NCBI GenBank assembly: GCA_945906725.1
Contig: CAMDRI010000010.1
Coordinates: forward strand, 1-59,140
Source: Candidatus Kuenenia stuttgartensis
GTDB taxonomy: Bacteria > Planctomycetota > Planctomycetia > Planctomycetales > Planctomycetaceae
Length of the DNA stretch: 59,140 nt
Direction of reading: 5' to 3'
Below the pieces are notes generated by a model. The model was not told the DNA's origin and searched no databases. It saw only the letters and a list, made by a program, of their open reading frames with translations. Position 1 is the first letter of the stretch. Every line of letters begins with the position of its first letter. Made by a program: the position numbers and the translations under genes. Below, piece after piece: positions 46,944 to 55,742 of this stretch.

Positions 46944-49346
46944 ATGGTGCCCCGTTTGCTGGTCGGTGTGTGCGTGTTCTCGTCGATATTGAACGCAGGA
47001 AACGTGACGAAATCAGAATCGCCCACGGCAGCCTACGTCTTCCCGCCCGGTGGGCAGCGAGGCATGACGGTGCCGGTTCGCATTGGCGGACATTTCCTGC
47101 ACGACAAGGCGGACTTCCTGATCGTCGGCCCCGGCGTCGAGGGACGCTCGCCCATCGAGCGGACGCAGACGACCTGGTTTGAGGGACCGATCATTTTGCA
47201 ACCGGCGTCGCAACAGAAAGAGGACTACCCCAAGGACTACGCCGGCGAGATCAAGCTCGTGGCCGATGCTCCGCTGGGAGTTCGCTACTGGCACTGCGCG
47301 ACGTCGCAAGGCATCACGCCAGGGATGCGATTCGTCGTCGGCGATCTGCCGGAGATCGTCGAAGTGGAATCGGAAGATAATCAGCCAGCGAAATCGTTGA
47401 CGCTGCCGGTCACGATCAACGGCCGCATTTTCCCACGCGAAGACGTCGATGACTGGACGCTCGACGCCAAGGCCGGGCAAGTTGTCACCTGCGAGGTCAA
47501 CGCCGCACGCATCGGATCGGGACTCGACTCGCGATTGGAAATCCTCGATCCCAGCGGTCGAACAATCGCCGAGAACTCGGACACATTCGGACTCGACTCG
47601 TTCGTCCGTTTCAAAGCCCCGAGCGACGGCCAGTACACGGTGCGGATTCATGACATCCGCTTTGAGGGACTGCAACACTTCGTCTATCGCCTGACCATCT
47701 CGTCGGGTCCGTGGTTGGACCGCGTTTATCCACTCGGCGGCAAGCGAGGCTCGACGGTGCCGCTGCAACTTTTCGGAGCCAACCTGCCGAGCGATCGCCT
47801 GGAGTTCGCCATCCCAACTTCAGGCAATTCAACGAGCGGCCTCGCGTTTTTGAGCGTCCCCATTGCAGGCGGAACGACGAATGCACTTCTCGAAACAGAC
47901 GATTGGCCCGAACACCTCGAGGCGGAACCGAACAACGAGATCGCTCAAGCCAAGACGATCGAATTACCTTGTGTGCTCAACGGACGCATCGAGCAACCGG
48001 GTGACTCCGACCTGTGGACCTTCACCGGCAAGAAAGGGGACGCCTGGCAGTTCGACCTGCGAGCTAGTCGGCTCGGTTCTGAATTGGACGGCGTGCTGAC
48101 GCTGCTCGACGCGAATGGCAATGCCGTCGCGAATGCCGACGATTTGGCCAACGGGCAGACCGATTGCGTGCTGAACTTCACGTTGCCCGCGGACGGCACG
48201 TTCACATTGAAGGTGAAAGACAGCCTCAGTTCTCGCGGAGGATCGGAGTTTGCGTATCGTGTGCGAATCAATCGCCCAACCGATGCGACGTTGCGACTCT
48301 CGACAGCCTTAGATTCCGTCACGTTGCTGCGAACAGGTGAAGTTAAAATCAAAGTGCTCGCCGAACTCCCGGCCGGTTTCGCGGACGAAGTGTCGTTGGC
48401 CTTCGAGGGGCTGCCCGAAGGAGTCACCGTTGCCGGCAACAAACTCGGCAAGGGGCAGAATCAAGTCGATGTCGTGCTCAAGGCCGATGCGGCGGCGAAG
48501 ATCGCGACCAGCCGTTTGCGAATCATCGGCAAATGGAAAGTCGGTGAAGAAGAACGGTCGGTCACCGCGCGAGTACCGTTGTACTACATCGTTTGGGACC
48601 GCGGCGGGGTGCAGCAATCCGTGACGGAATCCGAGTCGACAGAATTGCTGCTACGAGTCGGCGCGCCGACGCTGTTCAAACTCAGAGGAATCTTCGAGAC
48701 AAAGTATGCGCCGCGCGGCAGCACGTTCACGCGGCGGTACAAAGTCGAACGCAACGGTTTCGAAGGTCCGCTGTGGGTCGAGATTGCCGATCGGCAAGCT
48801 CGGCACCTGCAAGGCGTAATCGGGCCGAAGGTGTCGCTTGCGGCCGGCGTGTCGGAATTCGAATTCCCGTTCACATTGCCGCCGCACATGGAGATCGGCC
48901 GCACGAGCCGCACCTGTCTCGCCGTTTTCGGCGAAGTCGCCGATGCGGACGGCATCAAGCATGTCGTCAGTCACACTTCGGTCGATCAGAACGAGCAGTG
49001 CATCGTGTTGATCGATCCGAATCGGCTGAACGTCGAGACGACACTGCGAAGTATCCGCCGCGAACCGGGGGCCGAGATTCGCATCCCATTCCGAGTCGCT
49101 CGTGGAAACGGCCTGCGTGGTCCGGTACATGCCGAGTTGCTGATTCCCAAATTGGTCGCGGGAGTCATCTGCGATCCAGTCGACGTTCCCGAAGGATCGA
49201 ATTCCGGCACGATGACGCTGCGATTCGCCGCCGCGAACACGGGACGCAACTTGTCGAAAACGCTGAAGCTGAAAGTTTCCATGCCAGACGAAACTGGCTG
49301 TTCAGTGACGGACGAATCCGAAATTCGATTGGTCGAAGAACCGTAG
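46944..49346 (+). CDS. Secreted protein with PPC (bacterial pre-peptidase C-terminal) domains
   Basis: The product is 800 aa, preceded by GGAGG. The N-terminus is weakly hydrophobic (VPRLLVGVCVFSSILNAGN) and may be a signal. Two PPC-like modules are clear: VNGRIFPREDVDDWTLDAKA to YTVRIHDIRFEGLQHFVYRL, and NGRIEQPGDSDLWTFTGKKG to FTLKVKDSLSSRGGSEFAYR. IPT/TIG-like segments (VYPLGGKRGSTVPLQLFGAN) separate them. The last 300 residues form further beta-sandwich stretches. Planctomycetes have many such proteins, probably extracellular or surface-bound; no enzyme domain is visible. Confidence 0.85.
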   Translation: MVPRLLVGVCVFSSILNAGNVTKSESPTAAYVFPPGGQRGMTVPVRIGGHFLHDKADFLIVGPGVEGRSPIERTQTTWFEGPIILQPASQQKEDYPKDYAGEIKLVADAPLGVRYWHCATSQGITPGMRFVVGDLPEIVEVESEDNQPAKSLTLPVTINGRIFPREDVDDWTLDAKAGQVVTCEVNAARIGSGLDSRLEILDPSGRTIAENSDTFGLDSFVRFKAPSDGQYTVRIHDIRFEGLQHFVYRLTISSGPWLDRVYPLGGKRGSTVPLQLFGANLPSDRLEFAIPTSGNSTSGLAFLSVPIAGGTTNALLETDDWPEHLEAEPNNEIAQAKTIELPCVLNGRIEQPGDSDLWTFTGKKGDAWQFDLRASRLGSELDGVLTLLDANGNAVANADDLANGQTDCVLNFTLPADGTFTLKVKDSLSSRGGSEFAYRVRINRPTDATLRLSTALDSVTLLRTGEVKIKVLAELPAGFADEVSLAFEGLPEGVTVAGNKLGKGQNQVDVVLKADAAAKIATSRLRIIGKWKVGEEERSVTARVPLYYIVWDRGGVQQSVTESESTELLLRVGAPTLFKLRGIFETKYAPRGSTFTRRYKVERNGFEGPLWVEIADRQARHLQGVIGPKVSLAAGVSEFEFPFTLPPHMEIGRTSRTCLAVFGEVADADGIKHVVSHTSVDQNEQCIVLIDPNRLNVETTLRSIRREPGAEIRIPFRVARGNGLRGPVHAELLIPKLVAGVICDPVDVPEGSNSGTMTLRFAAANTGRNLSKTLKLKVSMPDETGCSVTDESEIRLVEEP

Positions 49347-49493
49347 CGCGGCGAAGCCGAAAAGTCGTAGGCGAGTCGCTCCCGTGACTCGCATTCCGAA
49401 TTTCGGTTGATTCCCAATGTTGCGATCCGTTGAATTCGGTCGCTCAAGAGGAAGCTGAGTTGCGGAGCGACTGAGCTACGGGCTGCGAATTCT

Positions 49494-50378
49494 TCACGTC
49501 GGCCGCAAGATTTCCGCCGCGCACAGTTCGTTGCCGCACAGGTCGAGCAGTCCGCGTTCGGCGATCAAGATCGCGAACGTCGCGTGGACTCTGCGGCAGG
49601 CTCGCGAGAGTTCTTGTTGCAGCGTGAGCAATCGAGCCGAGTATTCGGCGATCGTTTTCTGGACGACTTGCAGGTTGGCTTCTTCGGTCGTTTCCAGATC
49701 GACCAGCTTGCGTCCACCGAGCGTTGTCGGCTTCGCTTCCCAGGCGTTAAGCACCTGAAGAACCCACAGCACGCTGGCGTCGCCGGCCAAGCGTCGCATC
49801 AACAAGTCGGGATCGTGTGGAAACAGAAAATCGCTGATGACGACTCGCACGGTTTGCCTTTTGAGCGGGATTGCGTGGTCATCGAGCGCTTCGCGGAGCG
49901 AGCGAGAACCATCGAACCGCAACGAGTGCAATCCCTCGTGCGACTCGAACGGCAGCGCTTCAAGCGGCGAGCGATCGGTGATCGGGATCAGCGCCGGCCG
50001 GCCGCCGAGATTGCCTCCCAGCAGCGCAAACAATCCTGCCAGTTGCCGAGCGGCTTGAGCCTTCATCGAGTCGGATTCGTTGAGCGGTCCCGTCGGATCG
50101 ACGGAGGTCATCGAGCGGCTCGCGTCGAGCAGAATCTCCATGCGCGGGCTGATCTCTTCGCGATACAGCCGCACCATCATCGCGTCCGTTCGAGCATACG
50201 CGGCCCAATCCAGATGCCGGATGTCGTCTCCGATTTGGTATTCGCGGTACTCCTGAAATTCGAGCGAGCTGCCTGTGCCGCGTCCGAGCAACTCTCCGGA
50301 ACGTCCCGACATCGGCATGCGCGGCAATCCGAGCTGATATCTCGCGGCCGCCTGTTGGACTTCGGGATCGGATCTCAT
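49494..50378 (-). CDS. DUF58 domain protein
   Basis: The product is 294 aa. The DUF58 signature is clear: GSSLEFQEYREYQIGDDIRH, LDWAAYARTDAMMVRLYREE, and a VWA-like metal-site strand EILLDASRSMTSVDPTG. These proteins are usually encoded with a MoxR AAA ATPase and VWA proteins, and take part in assembly or activation of envelope complexes. Here the neighbour in the same direction is an ABC permease 32 bases upstream, and no MoxR gene is inside the window on either side. Confidence 0.9.
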   Translation of the reverse strand: MRSDPEVQQAAARYQLGLPRMPMSGRSGELLGRGTGSSLEFQEYREYQIGDDIRHLDWAAYARTDAMMVRLYREEISPRMEILLDASRSMTSVDPTGPLNESDSMKAQAARQLAGLFALLGGNLGGRPALIPITDRSPLEALPFESHEGLHSLRFDGSRSLREALDDHAIPLKRQTVRVVISDFLFPHDPDLLMRRLAGDASVLWVLQVLNAWEAKPTTLGGRKLVDLETTEEANLQVVQKTIAEYSARLLTLQQELSRACRRVHATFAILIAERGLLDLCGNELCAAEILRPT

Positions 50379-50410
50379 GAGGCGCAGTTCCTCGACCAGC
50401 GGCAGCGCGA

Positions 50411-51976
50411 TCAGGTCGACTGCTCGGCCGGTGTGGCTGGCTGGGCCGCGACAGAAGATCTGGAGGTCAACGACGGGCTGCCGGGCTGCCGCATGATCTC
50501 ACGGAAACCAGCCCACATGGGCCGCATATTGAGCAACAGTCCGATCGCAGACGCGGCTCCAAGAACGATCAACTCGCTGGTTTCGATTTTGTTGGAGTAG
50601 CCGCTGCTACTGGCTAGGTCCAACATTGCGATCGGGTTCATCACACGCAATCGGTCATGCATCCATTGGTACTCTCGCACCCCGAACAACAGCGGCAAGT
50701 ACGGCACGACGGTCCCCATCGCGAACATGATGAAGATAATGACTCGCACATGCATCGGCCGGACTTCGGCAGACAAGCGACGCAACGCTCGGCCAAACGC
50801 CGCCCCCAGTCCGACGTAGGCGACCACGTACAGAATGAACAAGACCGTCCACCATCCCTCCCAGTGACCGGGGATAAACGAATCCACAAACATCCACTTC
50901 AGAATCACAGGGATCAGTGCCAGGTGCAGCACTAGATACAGAAACCCACGATGCCCACCAGGCAAGAACGGCGTCGCCATCATTCTCAGCAACTTGTTCT
51001 TGGGAATTCCTCGCCGCACGCGACGCGACACGAAATCTGACTCGGTCGCGGCAAAGAATCCGCAGATGGCCATGTAGAGCACGGCCCAAGTTGCGGTGAA
51101 GGCGACGCCACCGCTGGAACTGAAAATCGCACTGCCCAGCATGTATTGAGAGAACGCCATCGTTGACCAGTACAAGACAAATTGCGCCGTGCAGGCTAAC
51201 CGAATGCCGGTGCTGCGATTGTCGGCATCAAACGTCAGATGAGCCGTCGCAATCTGCGTGAACAAGAAAAAGAACGACAGCCCTGCGACGACGATCGATC
51301 CGACAACGATCCAAAACTCCTTCTCGTCGAACGAGATCGTTTCCATCAGCAGCATAGGGACCGCGCTGAAAATCATCGAAATCACGAACAGCAGGCCGAG
51401 AAAAACCGCTCCCGTCATCAGCCCTTGCAGGTGCTTGTTTTGCGGGATCGCCGCCAGCATCAGGGTGAACATCGTCAGGCAAAGCGTCACCAAAATCGAA
51501 ATCCCCAACGCGAACGTGACCAGCGCGACATCGAACCCTTGCAGCATCGACGTGAACGCGATGAACGGTGCGATCGCCGAATAGAAGATGAAGACCTGCG
51601 CCATCGCGCTCCAGAGCTTGCCCCAGATCAGTTGCCGAGGCGACAGCGACGTAATGTTGAGCAATTCCAGCGTCGTTTGGTCACGCTCGTTCAGCAGACC
51701 GCGATAGGCCGAGTATGGCACGACCACAAAAATCGCGATCGCCAATACCACGAAGTACGACGTGAACAACCCACGCCCGGCCGATCCGAACTCCAGCGAG
51801 TCACCCGCCGCGAGCGTGCCGAACACTGAAATCAGCCACGCGGCGATCAGCATCAACAAGAACGTGACGATGAACTGCCGACTCTTGAGCGCCTGCCGAG
51901 TCTCCTTGACGAGAATCGGATTCAGGCGGTCAGAAGCATTTTCCAACCAGGCGTTGGCTCGGACCAGAGTACTCAC
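50411..51976 (-). CDS. ABC-2-type transporter permease
   Basis: The product is 521 aa, with about ten to twelve hydrophobic segments, for example FIVTFLLMLIAAWLISVFGT, LFTSYFVVLAIAIFVVVPYS and LMTGAVFLGLLFVISMIFSA. The N-terminal NPILVKETRQALKSRQF and the LTLELLNITSLSPRQ-like loop (TTLELLNITSLSPRQLIWGK) are typical of planctomycete ABC-2 permeases. The ATP-binding subunit is not adjacent, so it must come from elsewhere. It is probably co-transcribed with the DUF58 gene downstream. Confidence 0.88.
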   Translation of the reverse strand: MSTLVRANAWLENASDRLNPILVKETRQALKSRQFIVTFLLMLIAAWLISVFGTLAAGDSLEFGSAGRGLFTSYFVVLAIAIFVVVPYSAYRGLLNERDQTTLELLNITSLSPRQLIWGKLWSAMAQVFIFYSAIAPFIAFTSMLQGFDVALVTFALGISILVTLCLTMFTLMLAAIPQNKHLQGLMTGAVFLGLLFVISMIFSAVPMLLMETISFDEKEFWIVVGSIVVAGLSFFFLFTQIATAHLTFDADNRSTGIRLACTAQFVLYWSTMAFSQYMLGSAIFSSSGGVAFTATWAVLYMAICGFFAATESDFVSRRVRRGIPKNKLLRMMATPFLPGGHRGFLYLVLHLALIPVILKWMFVDSFIPGHWEGWWTVLFILYVVAYVGLGAAFGRALRRLSAEVRPMHVRVIIFIMFAMGTVVPYLPLLFGVREYQWMHDRLRVMNPIAMLDLASSSGYSNKIETSELIVLGAASAIGLLLNMRPMWAGFREIMRQPGSPSLTSRSSVAAQPATPAEQST

Positions 51977-52096
51977 GGTGTGGTTCCGACAGTATTGGCC
52001 ATTAGTCGATGATCATTTGGATTGGCGAATGACCAATGATCAATCTCTTCCGAATTTGCGGGCAAAGAAATTTGTGGCTTGACCGCGTCAAGGATT

Positions 52097-53050
52097 TTAC
52101 GCCGGCGCTTTATTCCTGAGATTGCCATTCAGAAACGCGGATGAGATGGACTTCGGAACTTCCGATTCGGCGAGCACGACCTTCGCCCGATTCTCCGCGG
52201 TGAGAGCCTTCATCTGCTGCTCGGTGGCGACCGCCTTCGCTCGGCGTTCTTCGGCCTTGGCTCGCGCGACACGCATATCGGCCTCGGCTTGATCCGCCTG
52301 CAGGCGAGCGCCCACGTTTTCGCCCACGTCGATGTCGGCGATGTCGATCGAGACGATCTCGAACGCCGTCTGAGCGTCGAGTCCTTTTGCCAGCACGGCG
52401 TGTGCGATCAACGTCGGATTTTCCAGCACGTTGAGATGCGTTTCTGAAGAGCCAATCGCAGAGACGATTCCCTCGCCGACGCGCGCGATGATGGTCTCTT
52501 CGGTCGCTCCGCCGATGAGCTGATCCAAATTCGTCCGCACGGTCACGCGAGCTCTCACTTTGAGCTGAATGCCATTCTTGGCGACCCCGTCGAGCGTCCG
52601 ACGCCCCGTTCGCTTCGCGTCTGGGCAGTCGATGACCTTCGGGTTGACGCTGGTCTGCACCGCTTCGAGCACATTGCGTCCCGCCAAATCGATCGCCGCC
52701 GCCGTGTCCCAATTCAAGGCGATCTTTGCGCGATGCGCGGCGATCATCGCCTGCACAACTCGTCGCACGTTGCCGCCCGCCAAAAAGTGAGCTTCCAGCC
52801 CGGCGGTCGACACGTCGGTCAAGCCGGCCTGCACCGCCATCACTTTGGTGTCCACGATCACCTGCGGATTCACCTTCCGCAGCCTCATCATCACCAGTCG
52901 CAACATGCTAATGCCGGCGCGAGTCACGACTGCTCGCAGCCACAGGTTGAAGAACATCAGGAACATTACCAGAAACGCAGCGCCGACCACTAACCCGGCA
53001 ACGATTCCGCCCATCAATGCCAGTTGCCAAAAATCGATTGGCTTATCCAT
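52097..53050 (-). CDS. floA: Flotillin-like protein FloA
   Basis: The product is 317 aa. One hydrophobic segment at about residues 10-35 ([20 protein letters not shown]) anchors it. The SPFH-like body and the tail [60 protein letters not shown] are characteristic of FloA (UPF0365). It forms membrane microdomains that organise signalling and cell-envelope proteins. The sequence before the ATG is AAGGAGA. It diverges from the RidA gene over 224 bases. Confidence 0.95.
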   Translation of the reverse strand: MDKPIDFWQLALMGGIVAGLVVGAAFLVMFLMFFNLWLRAVVTRAGISMLRLVMMRLRKVNPQVIVDTKVMAVQAGLTDVSTAGLEAHFLAGGNVRRVVQAMIAAHRAKIALNWDTAAAIDLAGRNVLEAVQTSVNPKVIDCPDAKRTGRRTLDGVAKNGIQLKVRARVTVRTNLDQLIGGATEETIIARVGEGIVSAIGSSETHLNVLENPTLIAHAVLAKGLDAQTAFEIVSIDIADIDVGENVGARLQADQAEADMRVARAKAEERRAKAVATEQQMKALTAENRAKVVLAESEVPKSISSAFLNGNLRNKAPA

Positions 53051-53274
53051 GACGTCTCCTTGAATTGAGGCTGCCGACCCTTGAGGCGGGCGGCATTGTA
53101 GACCTGCTCACACGGGTTGCAAACCGGCGGTCGTGGTTGGGAATTCGCCAAACAACCGCTATCGTGCCCCATACGGAGGCTGGGCACTCTTGCGCGACGC
53201 TTTGCGCTGAACTCGATCCGACTCCTCGTGACAGAATAGGTACGACCGTTTCGCAAGTTTTGGAGACCGACCTC

Positions 53275-53733
53275 ATGAGCGCCGAAGCCCGAATTGCCGA
53301 GTTGAAATTGGAACTTCCCAAAGCCCCGAAGCCCGCCGGAACTTATTCCCCGGTCGTGGTCATCGGCGATCTGTGTTACGTCTCCGGCCACGGCCCGCTG
53401 AAGTCCGACGACACGTTGATCTGTGGCCGAGTCGGCGACGATCTGAGCGAAGAGCAAGGCATCGCAGCCGCCCGGCAAGTGGGATTGGCGATCCTCGCGA
53501 CCGTCAGGAAGCAGCTCGGCAGCCTGGATCGAGTCGTTCGCGTCGTCAAAGTCCTCGGAATGGTCAATAGCACCCCCGATTTCAAGAATCACCCAAAGGT
53601 CATCAACGGTTTCAGCGATCTGATGGTCGAAATTTGGGGCGAGAATGGCCGAGCGGCTCGCAGCGCGGTCGGAATGGGCTCGTTGCCCAGCAACATCGCC
53701 GTCGAGGTCGAAGTGATATTTCAAATACATTGA
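53275..53733 (+). CDS. RidA-family (YjgF/UK114) protein
   Basis: The product is 152 aa from the ATG at 53275, preceded by TTTGGAGA; an open frame to 53065 upstream is not supported. The marks are KAPKPAGTYSPVVVIGDLCY, VSGHGPL, VVRVVKVLGMVNSTPDF and an SAVGMGSLPSNIAVEVEVIF end. RidA enzymes hydrolyse reactive enamines and imines made by PLP enzymes. The catalytic arginine position usual for true RidA is replaced here (NIAVEVE rather than a Arg-containing PxGALVEIE), so this may belong to the RidA-like side groups with another activity. Confidence 0.9.
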   Translation: MSAEARIAELKLELPKAPKPAGTYSPVVVIGDLCYVSGHGPLKSDDTLICGRVGDDLSEEQGIAAARQVGLAILATVRKQLGSLDRVVRVVKVLGMVNSTPDFKNHPKVINGFSDLMVEIWGENGRAARSAVGMGSLPSNIAVEVEVIFQIH

Positions 53734-53834
53734 GCACTTGCGGCGTTGAATGAAGCCACGCTTCTTGCCACAATCCCGCCTCGTTTTTCCGCTGAACCGC
53801 GAATTCTGATTCTGTTTGAGGCGATCGATACCAA

Positions 53835-54089
53835 ATGGGAATGAAACGAGAAAACTTGGAACGGCAGCTCAACCGTGCGAGCACCGAACTGTCTGCTTGT
53901 GAGAAACAACTCGACCAAGACGGTGTCGCCGCCGGCTCGCGGCCACTGAACCCCAAGTGGCGAAATCTGAGTGCTCGCTGCCGTCAACTCCGTCGCCGGC
54001 TGATTGCCGTCACAAGAGTCGAAGCCAATAACGTGGAAGTCACCCAGCGCAAAGAAGCGAAGTCGGCCGAAACCGCCTCGGCCAGCTAG
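53835..54089 (+). CDS. Small basic hypothetical protein
   Basis: The product is 84 aa (ATGs at 53835 or 53841). It starts MGMKRENLERQLNRASTELS, contains NPKWRNLSARCRQLRRRLIA and ends with an Ala/Ser-rich tail. It is highly charged, mostly helical and probably coiled. The codon pattern and strong heptad-like spacing suggest a real gene, but I cannot name a family. It precedes the tRNA-Ser gene. Confidence 0.6.
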   Translation: MGMKRENLERQLNRASTELSACEKQLDQDGVAAGSRPLNPKWRNLSARCRQLRRRLIAVTRVEANNVEVTQRKEAKSAETASAS

Positions 54090-54165
54090 CCCTTCCGCAC
54101 CTGCTGACAGTTGAGCCAATGTCCGCCACCGCCCGGCGCTGGCACGCGACTGGCGGTTGTTTCTC

Positions 54166-54252
<87 letters not shown>

Positions 54253-54270
54253 CATTCTGATTTTGACGCT

Positions 54271-54311
54271 TGCCGCAACCAGCATGGTTACTTGCTGGTT
54301 GCGGCATTTTT
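54271..54311 (+). terminator. Strong Rho-independent terminator after tRNA-Ser
   Basis: A 14-bp perfect stem (TGCCGCAACCAGCA at 54271-54284 and its complement at 54293-54306), an 8-base loop and a run of T follow the tRNA. It should stop tRNA transcription before the recombinase genes and so insulate them. Confidence 0.9.
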
Positions 54312-54321
54312 CTTGGCTTGG

Positions 54322-54372
54322 CAGACCTCCTCTGGTGCACAGTTGGTGCACACCGAGTGCACAGGAGGTCTG
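54322..54372 (+). promoter_or_regulatory. Hairpin that would sequester the recombinase ribosome binding site; three GTGCACA repeats at 11-base spacing
   Basis: CAGACCTCCT (54322-54331) is the exact complement of AGGAGGTCTG (54363-54372), which contains the Shine-Dalgarno sequence AGGAGG of the recombinase starting at 54375. Inside, GTGCAC at 54335-54340 can pair with GTGCAC at 54357-54362 after a 3-base bulge, making 16 pairs in all with a 16-base loop. GTGCACA occurs at 54335, 54346 and 54357, spaced exactly 11 bases (one helical turn). So the same DNA may be a protein-binding array, an RNA switch, or both. Confidence 0.7.
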
Positions 54373-54374
54373 TC

Positions 54375-55742
54375 ATGGTTAAGCGGCGTCGGAGTCGCGG
54401 AGCATCTCGATTTCGAATCGGGAGAGTCTCCGTTTTTGAGCACCACGGTTCGTGGTGGGTTTATTATCGCGAAGGAGACCGCAAGGTCCGGCGACGAGTT
54501 GGCGACAACCGTGCGCATGCAGAGCAGGTCGCGGCCGAACTGAACGCCCAACTGTCGGCAGCCTCGCCGACGATGTTCTCGTTCACGCCGGTTTCGGTGA
54601 AACAGTTGCGGACGGATTTTCTCCGCCATCACGAAGACGTGCTGCGGTCTTCGGTGCATACGATTCGGCGTTACGAGACGGCGACACAGCACCTTCTCGA
54701 CTTCGCGGATTCGAGTGGTCGGGAGGCGATGGCTCACGAGCTGTCGGTCTCTGGGTTCGTCCATTACTTGCGGCATTTGGATGTTTCGCCCAACGGCCAT
54801 CCCAACACGGCAAAGCGACGGCTGCGCGACAAAGGCGTGCAGTACATTTTGGAGGTCGGGCGGTCGCTGTTTGCGTTTGCTCAGCGGCAGCGTCATCTGC
54901 CGCCTTACGCGGACAATCCCTTCGTGGGTTTGCGGCTGGATCGGATGCGGATCGACGACGCCAAGCCGATCTTTGTCTTCGACTCGGCATCCGAACTGCG
55001 ATTTCTGAAAGCCGCTGATCCACAGCAGCTCACGCTGCATTTTTTCCTCGCGAAGACCGGCATGAGGCCCGGTGAAGCCTGTCACCTGCTGATCGAGGAT
55101 CTCGATTTTGACTGCGGCTGGGTTCGCATTCGTAATAAGCCGGAGTTGGGGTGGTGGATCAAGACGGGAGCCGAACGCTCGGTGCCGCTGGTGCCCGAGT
55201 TGGTCGCGGTGCTGCGTCGCCTGACGTTGGGGCGAGACTCCGGTCCCATCTTTCGACGCCCAAAGTTTATATGTGCAGCGTCGTCGCAAGTCGCAGCGAT
55301 GAATCGGCAGCAGATGGGTCAAGCAGTGCGGGCGAGGGTCGCACAGGTGGCTGCTGCCAAGCAGCGCGAGTTGAGCCGTGCGGAGCAACTTCGGGTGGCT
55401 CAGTCGATCTGGCGTGAGGCCGGGGCACTGGACTCTGACGATGTACGTCGGGGCTTCATTCGCGTGGCCCGCCGAGCGGAGCTCAGCGATGCGACTTGCC
55501 CGAAATCCTGGAGGCATTCGTTCGCCACTTTGTTGCAGGATGCCAACGTCGATCCGCTCATCCGGCAAATCACGATGGGCCACAAGCCTGTCGGCGGCAA
55601 CGGCGCGCTCGGCATGACGTCGGTTTACACGCACACGCGGCCGGAAACGCAAGCTCGCGAAATCGAACGCGCGTTGCGGACTTGGCCACGCTCTTTGGAA
55701 TTCATTCTTCAACAAACTCAACCAACACATGGAGGTGTCTAA
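54375..55742 (+). CDS. Tyrosine recombinase (phage/island-type integrase)
   Basis: The product is 455 aa from the ATG at 54375, six bases after AGGAGG; upstream in-frame codons cross the terminator and are not used. An N-terminal arm-type DNA-binding start (SVFEHHGSWWVYYREGDRKV) and a core-binding SAM-like part (LRSSVHTIRRYETATQHLLD) precede the catalytic domain: Arg231 (TGMRPGEACHLL), Lys377-xx-Arg380 (CPKSWRHSFATLLQ, where many integrases have His-xx-Arg), His403 (MGHKPV) and the nucleophile Tyr418 (SVYTHTRP). All but the HxxR variant are standard. Placement right after a tRNA gene fits site-specific integration there. It overlaps the serine recombinase start (TAATG). Confidence 0.92.
   Translation: MVKRRRSRGASRFRIGRVSVFEHHGSWWVYYREGDRKVRRRVGDNRAHAEQVAAELNAQLSAASPTMFSFTPVSVKQLRTDFLRHHEDVLRSSVHTIRRYETATQHLLDFADSSGREAMAHELSVSGFVHYLRHLDVSPNGHPNTAKRRLRDKGVQYILEVGRSLFAFAQRQRHLPPYADNPFVGLRLDRMRIDDAKPIFVFDSASELRFLKAADPQQLTLHFFLAKTGMRPGEACHLLIEDLDFDCGWVRIRNKPELGWWIKTGAERSVPLVPELVAVLRRLTLGRDSGPIFRRPKFICAASSQVAAMNRQQMGQAVRARVAQVAAAKQRELSRAEQLRVAQSIWREAGALDSDDVRRGFIRVARRAELSDATCPKSWRHSFATLLQDANVDPLIRQITMGHKPVGGNGALGMTSVYTHTRPETQAREIERALRTWPRSLEFILQQTQPTHGGV

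Noticed and set aside
54288..55730. 480-codon open frame on the minus strand
   Set aside because: It is antisense to the tyrosine recombinase, which has full catalytic motifs and a Shine-Dalgarno sequence.
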